A stretch of 50,640 bases of DNA from Alphaproteobacteria bacterium HGW-Alphaproteobacteria-1. GTDB taxonomy: Bacteria; Pseudomonadota; Alphaproteobacteria; Rhodobacterales; Rhodobacteraceae. The DNA lies in contig PHEQ01000021.1 of assembly GCA_002842985.1 (NCBI GenBank), positions 1-50,640 on the forward strand. Reading direction: 5' to 3'. A program made the position numbers and the translations under genes. The notes beneath the pieces were generated by a model. The model was given only the letters and a program-made list of their open reading frames with translations. It was not told where the DNA came from and made no database searches. This document shows positions 17,566-26,116 of the stretch, in pieces. Position 1 is the first letter of the stretch. Every line of letters starts with the position of its first letter.

Positions 17566-19014
17566 TCAGAGAATGGCGGCCAGGCTGATCCCGGCCGAGA
17601 TGAAGACGACGAGGATCAGCAGCAGGGGCCAGACGAAGACGACCCAGCGGTCGAACGACACGCGCCCGATGGCCAGACCGCCGATCACAACCGCAGAGGT
17701 GGGCGTGATCAGATTCACGAGCCCGCTCGCCGATTGATAGGCCGTCACCACGAGGTCACGGCCGACCCCCGCGAAATCCCCCAACGGGGCAAGGATCGGC
17801 ATCGACAGGACGGCCAGGCCGGACGACGACGGCACGAGAAAGCTCATCCCGATCTCGATCCAAAGCATCAGGTTGATGAACGCGACTTCCGGCAGGCCGC
17901 CGAGGGTATCGGCGGCACTATTCAGGATCGTGTCGGCAATCAGGCCCTGCTCCATGATCACCACGATGCCGCGCGCCAGACCGATCACCAGCGCAACTCC
18001 CAGAAGATCCTTCGCTCCGTCGACAAAGGACGACGTTAGCTTCTTCTCCCCCATGCGGGCGACCAGCCCGACGACGATGGCCATGCCGAAGAACAGCGCG
18101 CCCATCCGAGCCATCCACCATCCCTGGCTCGAGACACCCCAAATCATTACCGCAAAGGTCGTAAAAAACAGGATCAGGACCAGCTTCTGAGTTCCGCTCA
18201 GCTTCGGCTCCTCGAACGTTGCATCCGTCTCGTTCAGAAAAAACTGCCGGTCGCTGTCGCGTTGCGCAGCGACGACGGACCGGGCCGGGTCGGCCTTAAC
18301 CTTCGAGGCATAGCGCATGACGTAGGCCACGCAGATCGCGAGGCCGCCCAACAGAAGGACCAGCCGCAGCGCAATACCATCCGTGAACGGGATGCCTGCC
18401 GCGTTAGACGCGATCACCGTGGCGAAGGGGTTGATTGTCGATCCCAGCGTGCCGATCCCGGCACCGATCAGGATGATCGCCACGCCGGTCACGGAATCGT
18501 AGCCCGCCGCGATCACCACCGGGATCAGAAGCGCGTAAAAGGCCAGCGTTTCCTCGGCCATGCCATAGGTCGTGCCGCCCAGGGCAAAGAGCGACATCAG
18601 GATCGGGATCATCCAGATCTCGCGCCCCTTCAGCCGCACCATCGCCGTCTGGATGCCGGTGTCGATGGCATTCGTGGCATTCACCACGCCCAGAAAGCCG
18701 CCCAAAAGCAGTACGAACAGCGCCACGTCGATGGCATTTGCGGCATAGCTGTCGGGATCATAAAACCCCGCCACCGGTGCCAGCATGACGTCGATGACCC
18801 CCTGTGGATTGGGCTCGACCGTTTGATACGTACCCGGCACGGCGATCTCGCGCCCGACCTCTTCGTTCATGGCGCGGTCATATTGGCCCGCAGGGATAAT
18901 CCAGGTCAGCGCCGCGACAACGATGATCAGGCCGAACAGGATGGAATACGCGGTGGGAAACCGCGCCGCCATGCCCTTCCCGTCCGGTGTCTTGGTCGAT
19001 GATGTGTCAGACAT
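17566..19014 (-). CDS. YfcC-family transporter, probable arginine/ornithine exchanger
   Basis: 482 residues, about 12 membrane helices, of the YfcC/DcuC-like carrier family, with conserved [19 protein letters not shown] and [16 protein letters not shown] re-entrant-type segments. It stands first in the arc cluster, where ArcD normally sits, so arginine-ornithine exchange is the best guess, although YfcC proteins are not the classic APC-type ArcD. Starts 16 bases after the end of the P-type ATPase gene on the same strand, making readthrough likely. Confidence 0.8.
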   Translation of the reverse strand: MSDTSSTKTPDGKGMAARFPTAYSILFGLIIVVAALTWIIPAGQYDRAMNEEVGREIAVPGTYQTVEPNPQGVIDVMLAPVAGFYDPDSYAANAIDVALFVLLLGGFLGVVNATNAIDTGIQTAMVRLKGREIWMIPILMSLFALGGTTYGMAEETLAFYALLIPVVIAAGYDSVTGVAIILIGAGIGTLGSTINPFATVIASNAAGIPFTDGIALRLVLLLGGLAICVAYVMRYASKVKADPARSVVAAQRDSDRQFFLNETDATFEEPKLSGTQKLVLILFFTTFAVMIWGVSSQGWWMARMGALFFGMAIVVGLVARMGEKKLTSSFVDGAKDLLGVALVIGLARGIVVIMEQGLIADTILNSAADTLGGLPEVAFINLMLWIEIGMSFLVPSSSGLAVLSMPILAPLGDFAGVGRDLVVTAYQSASGLVNLITPTSAVVIGGLAIGRVSFDRWVVFVWPLLLILVVFISAGISLAAIL

Positions 19015-19030
19015 CTCAAGTCCCCCTTAT

Positions 19031-21397
19031 TCAATGTGATTTCTGCGAGTGTCCGGCGTGAAGCGGCACCTGGCCTGCCTGCGCATCGCCCTGACCGCCG
19101 CCGCTGGCGGACCCACTCTTGCCCGCACCAATACCTTCCAGCCGCGTTCGTTTCAGCAGCAGCGCGTTGACCGCCACCAGCGCGGAGCTGCCCGACATGG
19201 CAAGTGCTGCCACGGCGGGGCTGATGATCAACGGATAAAACACCCCTGCCGCCATCGGAAAGGCGACCACGTTGTAAGCCACGGCCCAGAACAGGTTCTG
19301 GTGCATCTTGCGCAAGGTGGCGCGCGACAACTCGATGGCCCCCACGACATCGTAGGGATCGCTTTTCATCAGCACGACATCGGCGCTTTCCATCGCCACG
19401 TCGGTGCCCGCACCGATGGCAAATCCGACATCGGCCTGGGTCAACGCGGGTGCGTCGTTGACACCGTCACCGACCATGCCGACCTTCTTACCCTGGGCCT
19501 GAAGCTCTTTGACCTTCTCGGCCTTTTGGCCCGGAAGAACATCTGCCAGCACAATGTCGATGCCCAGCTCGCCCGCGATCCGCCTTGCGGTACCTTCGTT
19601 GTCGCCGGTCAGCATCGCCACCTCGACGCCGCGTGCGCGCAGCTTGGCCACGGTGGCCTTGGCGCTCGGACGCGGCGCATCAGCGATGGCGATCAGGCCC
19701 AGCATCCGTCCGCCCTGCGCCACATGCACAACCGTGCGGCCCTCGCCCTTCAGGCGCTCGGCCTCCGCCGTCAGGGTGCCGACGTCGATACCCTCCTCGT
19801 CCATCAGGCGCCGATTGCCGACCAGCACGGTCTTGCCTGCGACTTCGGCGCGCGCGCCGCGGCCTTCGAGGTTGAGAAACTCGGCCATCTGCGGGACGTC
19901 GAGGTCCGCCGCGCGTTCGACAATGGCGAGCGCCAGCGGGTGGTCCGAGCCGCGATCGACGGCCGCCGCAGCCCGCAGCGCGTCATCCTCCGCGCCGCCT
20001 TCGGCGGCAACGACCTCGACCACGCGCGGTTCGCCCATGGTCAACGTGCCGGTCTTGTCGAAGACGATCACGTCAAGCTTGGTCGCGTCTTCCAGCGCAC
20101 CGGCATTCTTGAACAGGATACCGTGCTGCGCCCCTAACCCTGTGCCCACCATCACCGCCATCGGCGTAGCAAGCCCAAGCGCGTCCGGGCAGGCGATGAC
20201 GAAGACGGTGATCGTCAGCGTCAGCGCGAACAAAAGCGGAGAGCCGATCCACCAGAACCAGACCGCGAAGGTTGCAAGTCCGATCACGACGGCGATCAGC
20301 ACCAGCCATTGTGAGGCTTTGTCGGCCAGAAGCTGGGCGGGTGCCTTGGAGTTCTGCGCCTCCTGCACCAGCTTGACGATCTGCGCCAGCGCGGTGTCGG
20401 CCCCGACCTTGGTGGCGCGGTACCGGAAACTGCCGCTCTTGTTGATGGTGGCGCCGATCACGGTGTCGCCGACGGCCTTGTTGACCGGCATGGATTCGCC
20501 TGTCAGCATGGATTCGTCGACCAGCGACGCGCCTTCGACAACCTCGCCATCCACCGGGATCTTGTTGCCGGGCCGGATCAGCACGATCTCGCCCTCAAGT
20601 ACTTCGGAGGTAGGCACCTCAACGTCTTGCCCATCGCGGATAACGGTCGCCATCGGCGGTGCAAGATCGAGCAGTGCGCGGATTGCAGCGGACGCCCCGG
20701 CCCGCGCGCGCATCTCCAGCCAGTGACCCAACAGGATGAACACCAGCAGCACCGCCACCGCCTCGTAGAATTGCACGCCCGGAAAGAAGAAGGTAGACCC
20801 GACGCTGAACACATAACCGGTGCCAACCGACAGCACGACCAGGACCGCCATGTTCAGGATGCCGTTGCGCAGGGCGCGCCAGGCGGCGACGAAGAACGGC
20901 CAGCTTGGCCAGATAATCGCGGCACTACCCAGGAAGAACAGCCACAGATCCAGTTCCAGCCCGAAGGGCGGCGCGGGTGGCGTGAACAGGCCACCCATCG
21001 GCGAATAAGTGAAGATCGGGATGGTGAACAGCAGCGCCACCCAGAAGCGGTTGCGCATGTCGCGGACCATGCTGGCCATGTCCATACCACCGCCGTGGCC
21101 CATCTCGTGCGCCATCGCGTCGTGGCCAGCCGGGGCCTCCGCGCCAGACATTTGATGGTCGGCGTGGCAGACATGGTTCGGAACCCGCTCCCCGGCGCAG
21201 TGGAATCCGCAGGCCTCAACCGTGTTGCGCAGCTCTTCCTCGCCCACTGCCGTCTCATCGTAGTGGACTGTCACGCTTGCCGATGCCGGGTTCGCTTCGG
21301 CGCTGTGCACGCCGCCGAGAGCTGACAAATGGCGTTCGACCGCGAGATGATCGAGTTCCTCGAACAGCCCGCGGACCTCAAGGGTCAATTTTTTCAA
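19031..21397 (-). CDS. P1B-type metal ATPase with CPD motif
   Basis: 788 residues. N-terminal HMA-like fold (1-70) lacking the CxxC pair, with EACGFHCAG (61-69), followed by a His/Met-rich linker (74-108). TGES is at 299-302, the transmembrane metal motif is CPD (403-405, in [13 protein letters not shown]) instead of CPC, CPH or SPC, and the phosphorylation site DKTGT is at 447-451. The C-terminus has [15 protein letters not shown] and [16 protein letters not shown]. This is a metal-exporting ATPase probably handling copper, but CPD departs from the usual P1B classes, so the ion and oxidation state are uncertain. An ECF-type promoter lies upstream (21450-21476). First gene of the arc operon. 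Confidence 0.87.
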   Translation of the reverse strand: MKKLTLEVRGLFEELDHLAVERHLSALGGVHSAEANPASASVTVHYDETAVGEEELRNTVEACGFHCAGERVPNHVCHADHQMSGAEAPAGHDAMAHEMGHGGGMDMASMVRDMRNRFWVALLFTIPIFTYSPMGGLFTPPAPPFGLELDLWLFFLGSAAIIWPSWPFFVAAWRALRNGILNMAVLVVLSVGTGYVFSVGSTFFFPGVQFYEAVAVLLVFILLGHWLEMRARAGASAAIRALLDLAPPMATVIRDGQDVEVPTSEVLEGEIVLIRPGNKIPVDGEVVEGASLVDESMLTGESMPVNKAVGDTVIGATINKSGSFRYRATKVGADTALAQIVKLVQEAQNSKAPAQLLADKASQWLVLIAVVIGLATFAVWFWWIGSPLLFALTLTITVFVIACPDALGLATPMAVMVGTGLGAQHGILFKNAGALEDATKLDVIVFDKTGTLTMGEPRVVEVVAAEGGAEDDALRAAAAVDRGSDHPLALAIVERAADLDVPQMAEFLNLEGRGARAEVAGKTVLVGNRRLMDEEGIDVGTLTAEAERLKGEGRTVVHVAQGGRMLGLIAIADAPRPSAKATVAKLRARGVEVAMLTGDNEGTARRIAGELGIDIVLADVLPGQKAEKVKELQAQGKKVGMVGDGVNDAPALTQADVGFAIGAGTDVAMESADVVLMKSDPYDVVGAIELSRATLRKMHQNLFWAVAYNVVAFPMAAGVFYPLIISPAVAALAMSGSSALVAVNALLLKRTRLEGIGAGKSGSASGGGQGDAQAGQVPLHAGHSQKSH

Positions 21398-21449
21398 TGT
21401 TGGCTCCTGTCGATTTTCCTTGCGATCGAGAACGACCGTTTAGGTAAAT

Positions 21450-21476
21450 AGACGTTGCCGGTCTCCAAACCTTACA
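21450..21476 (-). promoter_or_regulatory. ECF-type promoter TGTAAG-N16-CGTCT
   Basis: Minus strand TGTAAG (21476-21471), 16 bases, CGTCT (21454-21450). It lies about 55 bases before the ATPase ATG and shares GTAAGGTTT with the EamA promoter at 10070-10096. Would drive the ATPase and, by readthrough, the arginine deiminase genes. Confidence 0.65.
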
Positions 21477-21589
21477 GTTCCATCCGAAAGGCATTGATTT
21501 GCATGAAAGCCACTGGCGATTCCTCAACTCGGCAATTCGAATACTTTGCCGACGGGGCGCGCCAAGTCTCCGCAGAGGCCTCGTGCTCA

Positions 21590-21665
21590 GGGAGGTAATC
21601 GCGACTGAGCTGCGCCCGCGACCGTCCCATCGCAATGGGTGGTCAGCGGCGCCGAGAGGACTCCC
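21590..21665 (+). ncRNA. Candidate structured leader RNA upstream of DUF6629 gene
   Basis: Outer helix GGGAG (21590-21594) with CTCCC (21661-21665) encloses a long bulged hairpin: GCGCC/GGCGC, GC/GC, GACC/GGTC and CCCAT/ATGGG (21612-21652, tetraloop CGCA), 16 pairs with a bulged C (21617), a GU/U internal loop and a bulged A (21645). It sits about 90 bases before the DUF6629 start and has no U-run, so it is not a terminator. It matches no riboswitch class I can recall; strand and function are uncertain. Confidence 0.4.
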
Positions 21666-21755
21666 GTAATGAGCCGGTTGCTTTTCAACGCCCAGTTTGT
21701 GCCTTAGGTTTGCACTTTGGGCCGTCCCAAAAAAATATGTCGGAGAAAGAATTCC

Positions 21756-22442
21756 ATGTGCTTGTCCGCGCAAGTCAGCTTTGCCGCCAGCGTTTTTCTT
21801 GTTGGCGGCGGCACGGCCATTTCAATTGTGGCGTGGCGGCGAAACAAACGGTATCTTCCGCTTGCCCTGATGCCGCTTTTTGCCGGACTGCAACAGTTTA
21901 CCGAGGGTTTTGTCTGGGTCGGCATGAACGGAAACGATCCCCTGACGGTCTTATGGGGAGCTATGGGGTTCATTTTTTTCACCTGGTTCATGTGGCCGAT
22001 CTGGGTGCCATACTCGGTCTACGTTCTGGAACCGGACGACAGCCCTCGGAAGCGGTTGTTCCGCCTCATGGCGTTGATCGGACTGGCCTTCGGTCTATTG
22101 CTTTACATCCCGCACGGGCTGAACAGCAGCATGGTCGTGGTCGAGATCAACAACCAGTCGCTGGCCTATGAAAAATCAATGTGGCTTGATTACATGATGC
22201 CACGCTGGCTGACCAATACGATCTATGTGACCCTTATCACCCTGCCGCCAGCGCTGTCGCATTACAAACATATGCGCCATTTCGCCCTGACGCTGGTGGC
22301 GGTGATCGTGATCGATATCGCCTTTCTCCAGTTTGCCTACATTTCGTTTTTCTGCCTGCTGGCGGGGCTCGCAACGCTGCATCTGGTGTACATCATTTTG
22401 ACCAACAAATGCGCCCGTGAATGCCCTGAATTGTTCGCCTGA
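21756..22442 (+). CDS. DUF6629 multi-pass membrane protein
   Basis: 228 residues, about seven hydrophobic helices, beginning MCLSAQVSFAASVFLVGG, which fits the MCFSA-type start of DUF6629 proteins. Conserved polar residues inside helices (LQQFTEGFVW; HYKHMRHF) are typical of the family; the function is unknown. Start ATG at 21756 is chosen for the GGAGAAAGA ribosome site and the family-like N-terminus; the frame is open further upstream but that is leader. Convergent with the third sigma gene. Confidence 0.8.
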   Translation: MCLSAQVSFAASVFLVGGGTAISIVAWRRNKRYLPLALMPLFAGLQQFTEGFVWVGMNGNDPLTVLWGAMGFIFFTWFMWPIWVPYSVYVLEPDDSPRKRLFRLMALIGLAFGLLLYIPHGLNSSMVVVEINNQSLAYEKSMWLDYMMPRWLTNTIYVTLITLPPALSHYKHMRHFALTLVAVIVIDIAFLQFAYISFFCLLAGLATLHLVYIILTNKCARECPELFA

Positions 22443-22488
22443 TTCCGTCGCCTAGCTTTGCTTGTCGCAGTAGGGGATCGCTTCGGCG

Positions 22489-23052
22489 CTAGACTGGGCA
22501 GTAGCAATCATCGGGATCCTCCAGGCAGCAGGCTCCACAATGGTATTGGATCGCCTCGCGCAGAGCAGCGCGCGCCCTGTGCAGCCGAACGCCAAGGGCA
22601 TTGCGGTTCAACCCCATATCGGCGGCCACGATTTTCCGATCCTCTTCACCGAAATCGATCCGCCGGATCAATTTGGCATCAACGGTACGAAGCTCGGTAA
22701 GCAGCCTGCTCGGACAAGTGCACAGCCGCGCCATCTGCACCGGCGCATCGGCAACCAACTGATGTGGGTCTCGTGCGACAGCTACGGCCAAGCGGCTGCG
22801 CCGAGTGGCTTTGCGAAAATGATCGTTCATGGTGGACCGGAGGATCGCGTATAGCCATGCATCCATGCGTTCCACGTCGCGAAGCTGATCCTTGCGAGTC
22901 AGCACCCGAATGCAGAACTCTTGGAAAACATCCTCGGCATCCGCGCGGTTGCCGACCCGTTTCGCGAGGAAGCCGAGAAACGCTTTTCGCCCTTCGACCA
23001 GTGCGTTCTCGGTCGCTGTTCCACTATATTGTTCTTCCACATTGCTGTTCAT
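22489..23052 (-). CDS. ECF sigma factor with Cys-rich C-terminus (CorE-like), copy 3
   Basis: 187 residues, closely related to the sigma factor at 8255: sigma2 (about 20-85), linker LCTC (C111, C113), RRIDFGEEDRK, sigma4 ending LHRARAALREAI, and tail HCGACCLEDPDDCYCPV (C172, C175, C176, C183, C185). It lacks the extra tail cysteines of copy 1. The ATG at 23052 follows AAAGGAGGA at good distance, better than an in-frame ATG nine codons upstream. It begins 31 bases after lgt and probably belongs to the DUF302-TVP38-lgt transcription unit. The CxC linker and Cys tail point to direct metal sensing. Confidence 0.88.
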   Translation of the reverse strand: MNSNVEEQYSGTATENALVEGRKAFLGFLAKRVGNRADAEDVFQEFCIRVLTRKDQLRDVERMDAWLYAILRSTMNDHFRKATRRSRLAVAVARDPHQLVADAPVQMARLCTCPSRLLTELRTVDAKLIRRIDFGEEDRKIVAADMGLNRNALGVRLHRARAALREAIQYHCGACCLEDPDDCYCPV

Positions 23053-23083
23053 TCGAGTTCCTCCTTTTATTGGCTCCACTTAA

Positions 23084-24007
23084 TCACACGACGGTATTTG
23101 GCCTCTGGTCGGCCGCGCTTCCGAAGTGACTGAAGGAGTAAAAAATCAGAGCCAGTCCTGTCACGATCATCGGCGCGGAAAGCACTTGACCCATCGTCAG
23201 CCCCCATTCGCCGAAATGAAGCGCGTGACCGATCGGATTCTCGGCGGTCACGAACTGCATGTCCGGCTGCCGGAACAGTTCCACGAAGCTTCTGGCAAGG
23301 CCGTACCCAGTAAGGAAAACCCCGGTCAGAGCACCGGGGGCCTTCAGCCAGCCGCGCCGCCAGGCGAGATAGAGCAGGAGTGTTCCGAGCAGCAGCCCTT
23401 CCAGAAGCGCCTCGTATAGCTGCGAAGGGTGTCGGGCGCAGAGCCCGGTGATGCCGTCACAGACTTGCGCCGCCTCGCCCGGAAAGATTATCGCCCAAGG
23501 AACGTCCGTAGGCCGCCCCCAAAGCTCGTTGTTGGTGAAATTCGCCAGCCGTCCCAGAAACAGCCCCGGCGGAGTTGCCAGCGCAAGCAGGTCTGCGGTG
23601 CTGAGCAGGGATCTTTTCTGACGAAGACAGAATATCAGCGCCGCAATCCCTACACCCGCAAAACCGCCGTGGAACGACATGCCGCCCTGCCACACCTTGA
23701 GGATTTCCAGCGGGTTGGCCAGGTAATAGCCGGGCTGATAAAACAGCACGAAACCCAGGCGCCCACCCACGATCACGCCCAGTATGATCCATGTCAGAAG
23801 GTTCTCGATCTGCTCGCGATCAAGTGGCGGACCGGCCGGGGGCCAGAGTGCCGGGCGATTGACTGCGGCCAGACAGATGCGCCATCCGATGAGGATGCCG
23901 ACGATATAGGCCAGCGCGTACCAACGCAGCGCGAATGTGAAACTGCCGATTTCGATCGAGAACAGATCGGTTCCGATGTCCGGAAATGGTATCGCTGCGG
24001 TCAACAT
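23084..24007 (-). CDS. lgt: Prolipoprotein diacylglyceryl transferase
   Basis: 307 residues, seven predicted membrane helices, with the Lgt signature [32 protein letters not shown] and [12 protein letters not shown]. It transfers diacylglyceryl from phosphatidylglycerol to the lipobox cysteine of lipoproteins. Accessory lgt copies are often found in metal-resistance islands. It lies just before the third sigma gene and after a TVP38 gene. Whether it duplicates a chromosomal lgt cannot be seen here. Confidence 0.93.
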   Translation of the reverse strand: MLTAAIPFPDIGTDLFSIEIGSFTFALRWYALAYIVGILIGWRICLAAVNRPALWPPAGPPLDREQIENLLTWIILGVIVGGRLGFVLFYQPGYYLANPLEILKVWQGGMSFHGGFAGVGIAALIFCLRQKRSLLSTADLLALATPPGLFLGRLANFTNNELWGRPTDVPWAIIFPGEAAQVCDGITGLCARHPSQLYEALLEGLLLGTLLLYLAWRRGWLKAPGALTGVFLTGYGLARSFVELFRQPDMQFVTAENPIGHALHFGEWGLTMGQVLSAPMIVTGLALIFYSFSHFGSAADQRPNTVV

Positions 24008-24103
24008 TGAGGGAGTCCCTGTTCTTTGCTTTGGAACCGAAAACCGAAATGCCCCTGGCGCTCAATCCATGGTGCTCGTTTCAGAAGATGGTGTGCGTCA
24101 CGA

Positions 24104-24790
24104 TCAGTCATGGCGTAATCTACATCTTTGCCAGTCCCTGACGCCGATGAAGACGAGCGGGGTCAGGGTCAGAGCGCCCAGTCCGATTGCAGCCCAGGCA
24201 GCACGGGAGGTGTCTCCGCTGACGGCTTCGTTGCCGAAATGCGCGAGTACGAAACTGGCAGGAATAATTCCGGCTAACGTGGCCAGTCCGAAGCGCCAGA
24301 AATGCAGTCGGCTGAGCCCCGCTGCATAGCTGACAATATCGAACGAAACGAATGGTAACAGCCGACTGATAAAAACCGTGAATGTTAGCGCGTTCTGAGA
24401 GCCAAGCCAGCCAACATCGATCTTGTCGCCAAACCATTGCCGCAATACGTCCCGACCCAAAAACCGGGCGAGAACGAAGGCTGCAAGAGCGCCGAATTCG
24501 GCACCGAGAACGATGTAAACTGTTCCGACGGTGTGGCCGTAGGCCGCGCCTGCAGCCAGTGCGATGGGTGCACTTGGGATCGGCGTGGCCACGATCGCTA
24601 TCGTCATCAGTCCGACGACTAAAATTGGCCCCCAGATACCTGCAGCCATGACCCAAGCAGAGATCCTGTCGCCGTTCAGGCGGGTCAGGGTGTCGGGCAG
24701 CGGTCCGAACGCAAGGACCAGCAAGGCCGCCGCGAATGCCAGCGCGATGGCGGTCTTGACGGTTGGTGTGAGCGTATTGTTACGGTTCAT
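24104..24790 (-). CDS. TVP38/TMEM64 family membrane protein (VTT domain)
   Basis: 228 residues, about six hydrophobic segments, with the VTT/DedA-like core: PIPSAPIALAAGAAYGHTVG, GAEFGALAAFVLARFLGRD and the re-entrant SRLLPFVSFDIVSYAAGLS. Family members act in lipid scrambling or membrane homeostasis in bacteria and eukaryotes; the bacterial role is unclear. It lies between DUF302 and lgt genes on the same strand. Confidence 0.87.
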   Translation of the reverse strand: MNRNNTLTPTVKTAIALAFAAALLVLAFGPLPDTLTRLNGDRISAWVMAAGIWGPILVVGLMTIAIVATPIPSAPIALAAGAAYGHTVGTVYIVLGAEFGALAAFVLARFLGRDVLRQWFGDKIDVGWLGSQNALTFTVFISRLLPFVSFDIVSYAAGLSRLHFWRFGLATLAGIIPASFVLAHFGNEAVSGDTSRAAWAAIGLGALTLTPLVFIGVRDWQRCRLRHD

Positions 24791-24828
24791 CTGCGCCTCA
24801 TGTCAGGTCAAGGGCATCGAGAGAGACT

Positions 24829-25257
24829 TCAGGCCGCGTCCAAAGCGGCCCGGAGCAAATCGCGGACTTGATCGGCGACTTCGTGCAACTCGGCGTTCTC
24901 TACCGCTTGCATAGAGGCCACAGGGTCAATGGCGCTGATTTCGGTGCCTCCGTCCATCTGGCGCAGAATCACATTGCAGGGCAGCATCGCGCCGATGCGC
25001 GGCTCGATTTCGATGGCCTTGTGGGCCATGCCCGGATTGCAGGCACCAAGGATGCGATAGGGCGCCATCTCCACACCCAGCTTCTTTTTCATCGTCGCCT
25101 TCACGTCGATCTCGGTCAGTACGCCAAAGCCCTTTTCTGTCAATGCATCGCGGACGCGCATTTCAGCGTCGCCCAAGGCGACATCTTTCAAGACACGATC
25201 ATAGGTATAGGCCAATTCGATTTTCTCCCTTTCGGATTTTCTGTGGTTGCTGCTCAT
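24829..25257 (-). CDS. DUF302 domain protein
   Basis: 142 residues with the DUF302 fold: KDVALGDAEMRVRDALTEKGFGVLTEIDV, PYRILGACNPGMAHKAIEIEPRIGAMLPCNVIL. DUF302 proteins are common beside copper and sulfur redox genes; a Cys in the CNP and PCN positions is conserved and may bind metal. The ATG at 25257 has no clear ribosome site, whereas GGGAG precedes a TTG at 25215, giving MAYTYDRVLK as a family-like start; the TTG start is a real alternative. First gene of the TVP38-lgt-sigma unit. Confidence 0.85.
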   Translation of the reverse strand: MSSNHRKSEREKIELAYTYDRVLKDVALGDAEMRVRDALTEKGFGVLTEIDVKATMKKKLGVEMAPYRILGACNPGMAHKAIEIEPRIGAMLPCNVILRQMDGGTEISAIDPVASMQAVENAELHEVADQVRDLLRAALDAA

Positions 25258-25274
25258 TGCCTGGACTTGGCAAG

Positions 25275-25303
25275 TCCGGACGCGGTCTGGTGTTGCGTCC
25301 GGA
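25275..25303. repeat. Perfect 9-bp inverted repeat
   Basis: TCCGGACGC (25275-25283) and GCGTCCGGA (25295-25303) flank an 11-base loop, just upstream of the DUF302 start on the minus strand. It may be a leader hairpin or an operator. Confidence 0.5.
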
Positions 25304-25330
25304 TGTTTTCGGATCAGACGTTTGGGGAAG

Positions 25331-25354
25331 CGGCGCCAGTCAGAGCTGGCGCCG
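25331..25354 (-). terminator. Strong hairpin after EF-hand gene
   Basis: CGGCGCCAG (25331-25339) pairs with CTGGCGCCG (25346-25354) around a 6-base loop, 7 bases beyond the stop of the EF-hand gene. There is no T-run, so it may be a transcript-stabilising hairpin rather than an intrinsic terminator. Confidence 0.5.
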
Positions 25355-25360
25355 AACCTC

Positions 25361-25945
25361 TCAATTGTCGTTCATCATGGTGCCGTCGCCCATGCCCTGG
25401 CCATTGCCGGGCTGACCCTGCGACTGCGCCATGTTCGACCGCATCATCTGCATCCGTTCCATCATTTCGGCAGGCGCCACCATCTCTTCCGCCGTCACCG
25501 CGCCGTCACCGTCGGCATCGAGGTGCTGGAATCGGTCCACCATCATCTCGCGGATCATCGCGCTGTGAAGCGTTTCGAACTCTGCAATCGAGAGGGAGCC
25601 GTCGCCATCGCCGTCATATTCGGCAAGCTTGGCCTGCAGCTGCGTGCGCATCTCTTCAGGAGTGACCTTGCCGTCGCCATCAGCGTCCAGCATCTTCGTC
25701 ATGCCTCCGCCCATCGGGCCCATAACGCCCATCATGCCGCCGCCCATCATGTTGCCATGCATGCGCTGCATCATATCCATCATTCCATCCATGCCCTCCA
25801 TCATGCCCATCATGCCGGGGGCACCTCCTTGCGCGGCACCGGGTCCGGATTTTCCGCCGTGTCCGTGGTGGGACTCCGCGAACGCGGCACCGCCAAGGAC
25901 GGTTGCAGTGAGGGTCATTGCAGCGAGTAGAGTATTGCGTTTCAT
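25361..25945 (-). CDS. Secreted Met/His-rich EF-hand protein
   Basis: 194 residues. Signal peptide (1-23, cut after AAFA), then a His and Met/Gly-rich part (24-80, many MM and MxxM pairs plus HHGHGG), then three EF-hand loops DADGDGKVTPEE, DGDGDGSLSIAEF and DADGDGAVTAEE, and a Met/Gln tail. EF loops bind calcium; the Met/His stretch is the kind that binds copper in the periplasm. It diverges from a two-component regulator gene 171 bases away and is probably its target. A hairpin follows the stop. Confidence 0.85.
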   Translation of the reverse strand: MKRNTLLAAMTLTATVLGGAAFAESHHGHGGKSGPGAAQGGAPGMMGMMEGMDGMMDMMQRMHGNMMGGGMMGVMGPMGGGMTKMLDADGDGKVTPEEMRTQLQAKLAEYDGDGDGSLSIAEFETLHSAMIREMMVDRFQHLDADGDGAVTAEEMVAPAEMMERMQMMRSNMAQSQGQPGNGQGMGDGTMMNDN

Positions 25946-26116
25946 TTAGGTTACCTCGTGTCAGTGTTGCGATACAGAACATATGGCAGATGCCTGTCGC
26001 GAAGGAATGCAGGGAGCGCAGGCGTTTTGTATCGGCAGGTCGCAAACGCGGGGCCTGTTACACTTCGTGACAAATCTCTTCGGGAAAGCACCCGGCATTC
26101 ATCTAAAGGAAGGCTT

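Larger units (their letters stand above)
21398..21755. other. Intergenic region with promoter and structured element
   Basis: Gene-free stretch of 358 bases between the divergent P-type ATPase and DUF6629 genes. It holds the ECF-type promoter (21450-21476), a 9/10 FNR-like site TTGATttgcATGAA at 21494-21507, a 14-base GC-rich motif (21551-21564) shared with 30388-30401, and a long bulged hairpin (21590-21665). No further open frame looks protein-like. Confidence 0.6.

Noticed and set aside
25315..25342. TGACTG-N16-CGTCTG before the DUF302-TVP38-lgt-sigma unit
   Set aside because: The -10 box and spacing fit but the -35 box loses the AA core and overlaps a hairpin; not counted as a regulon member.
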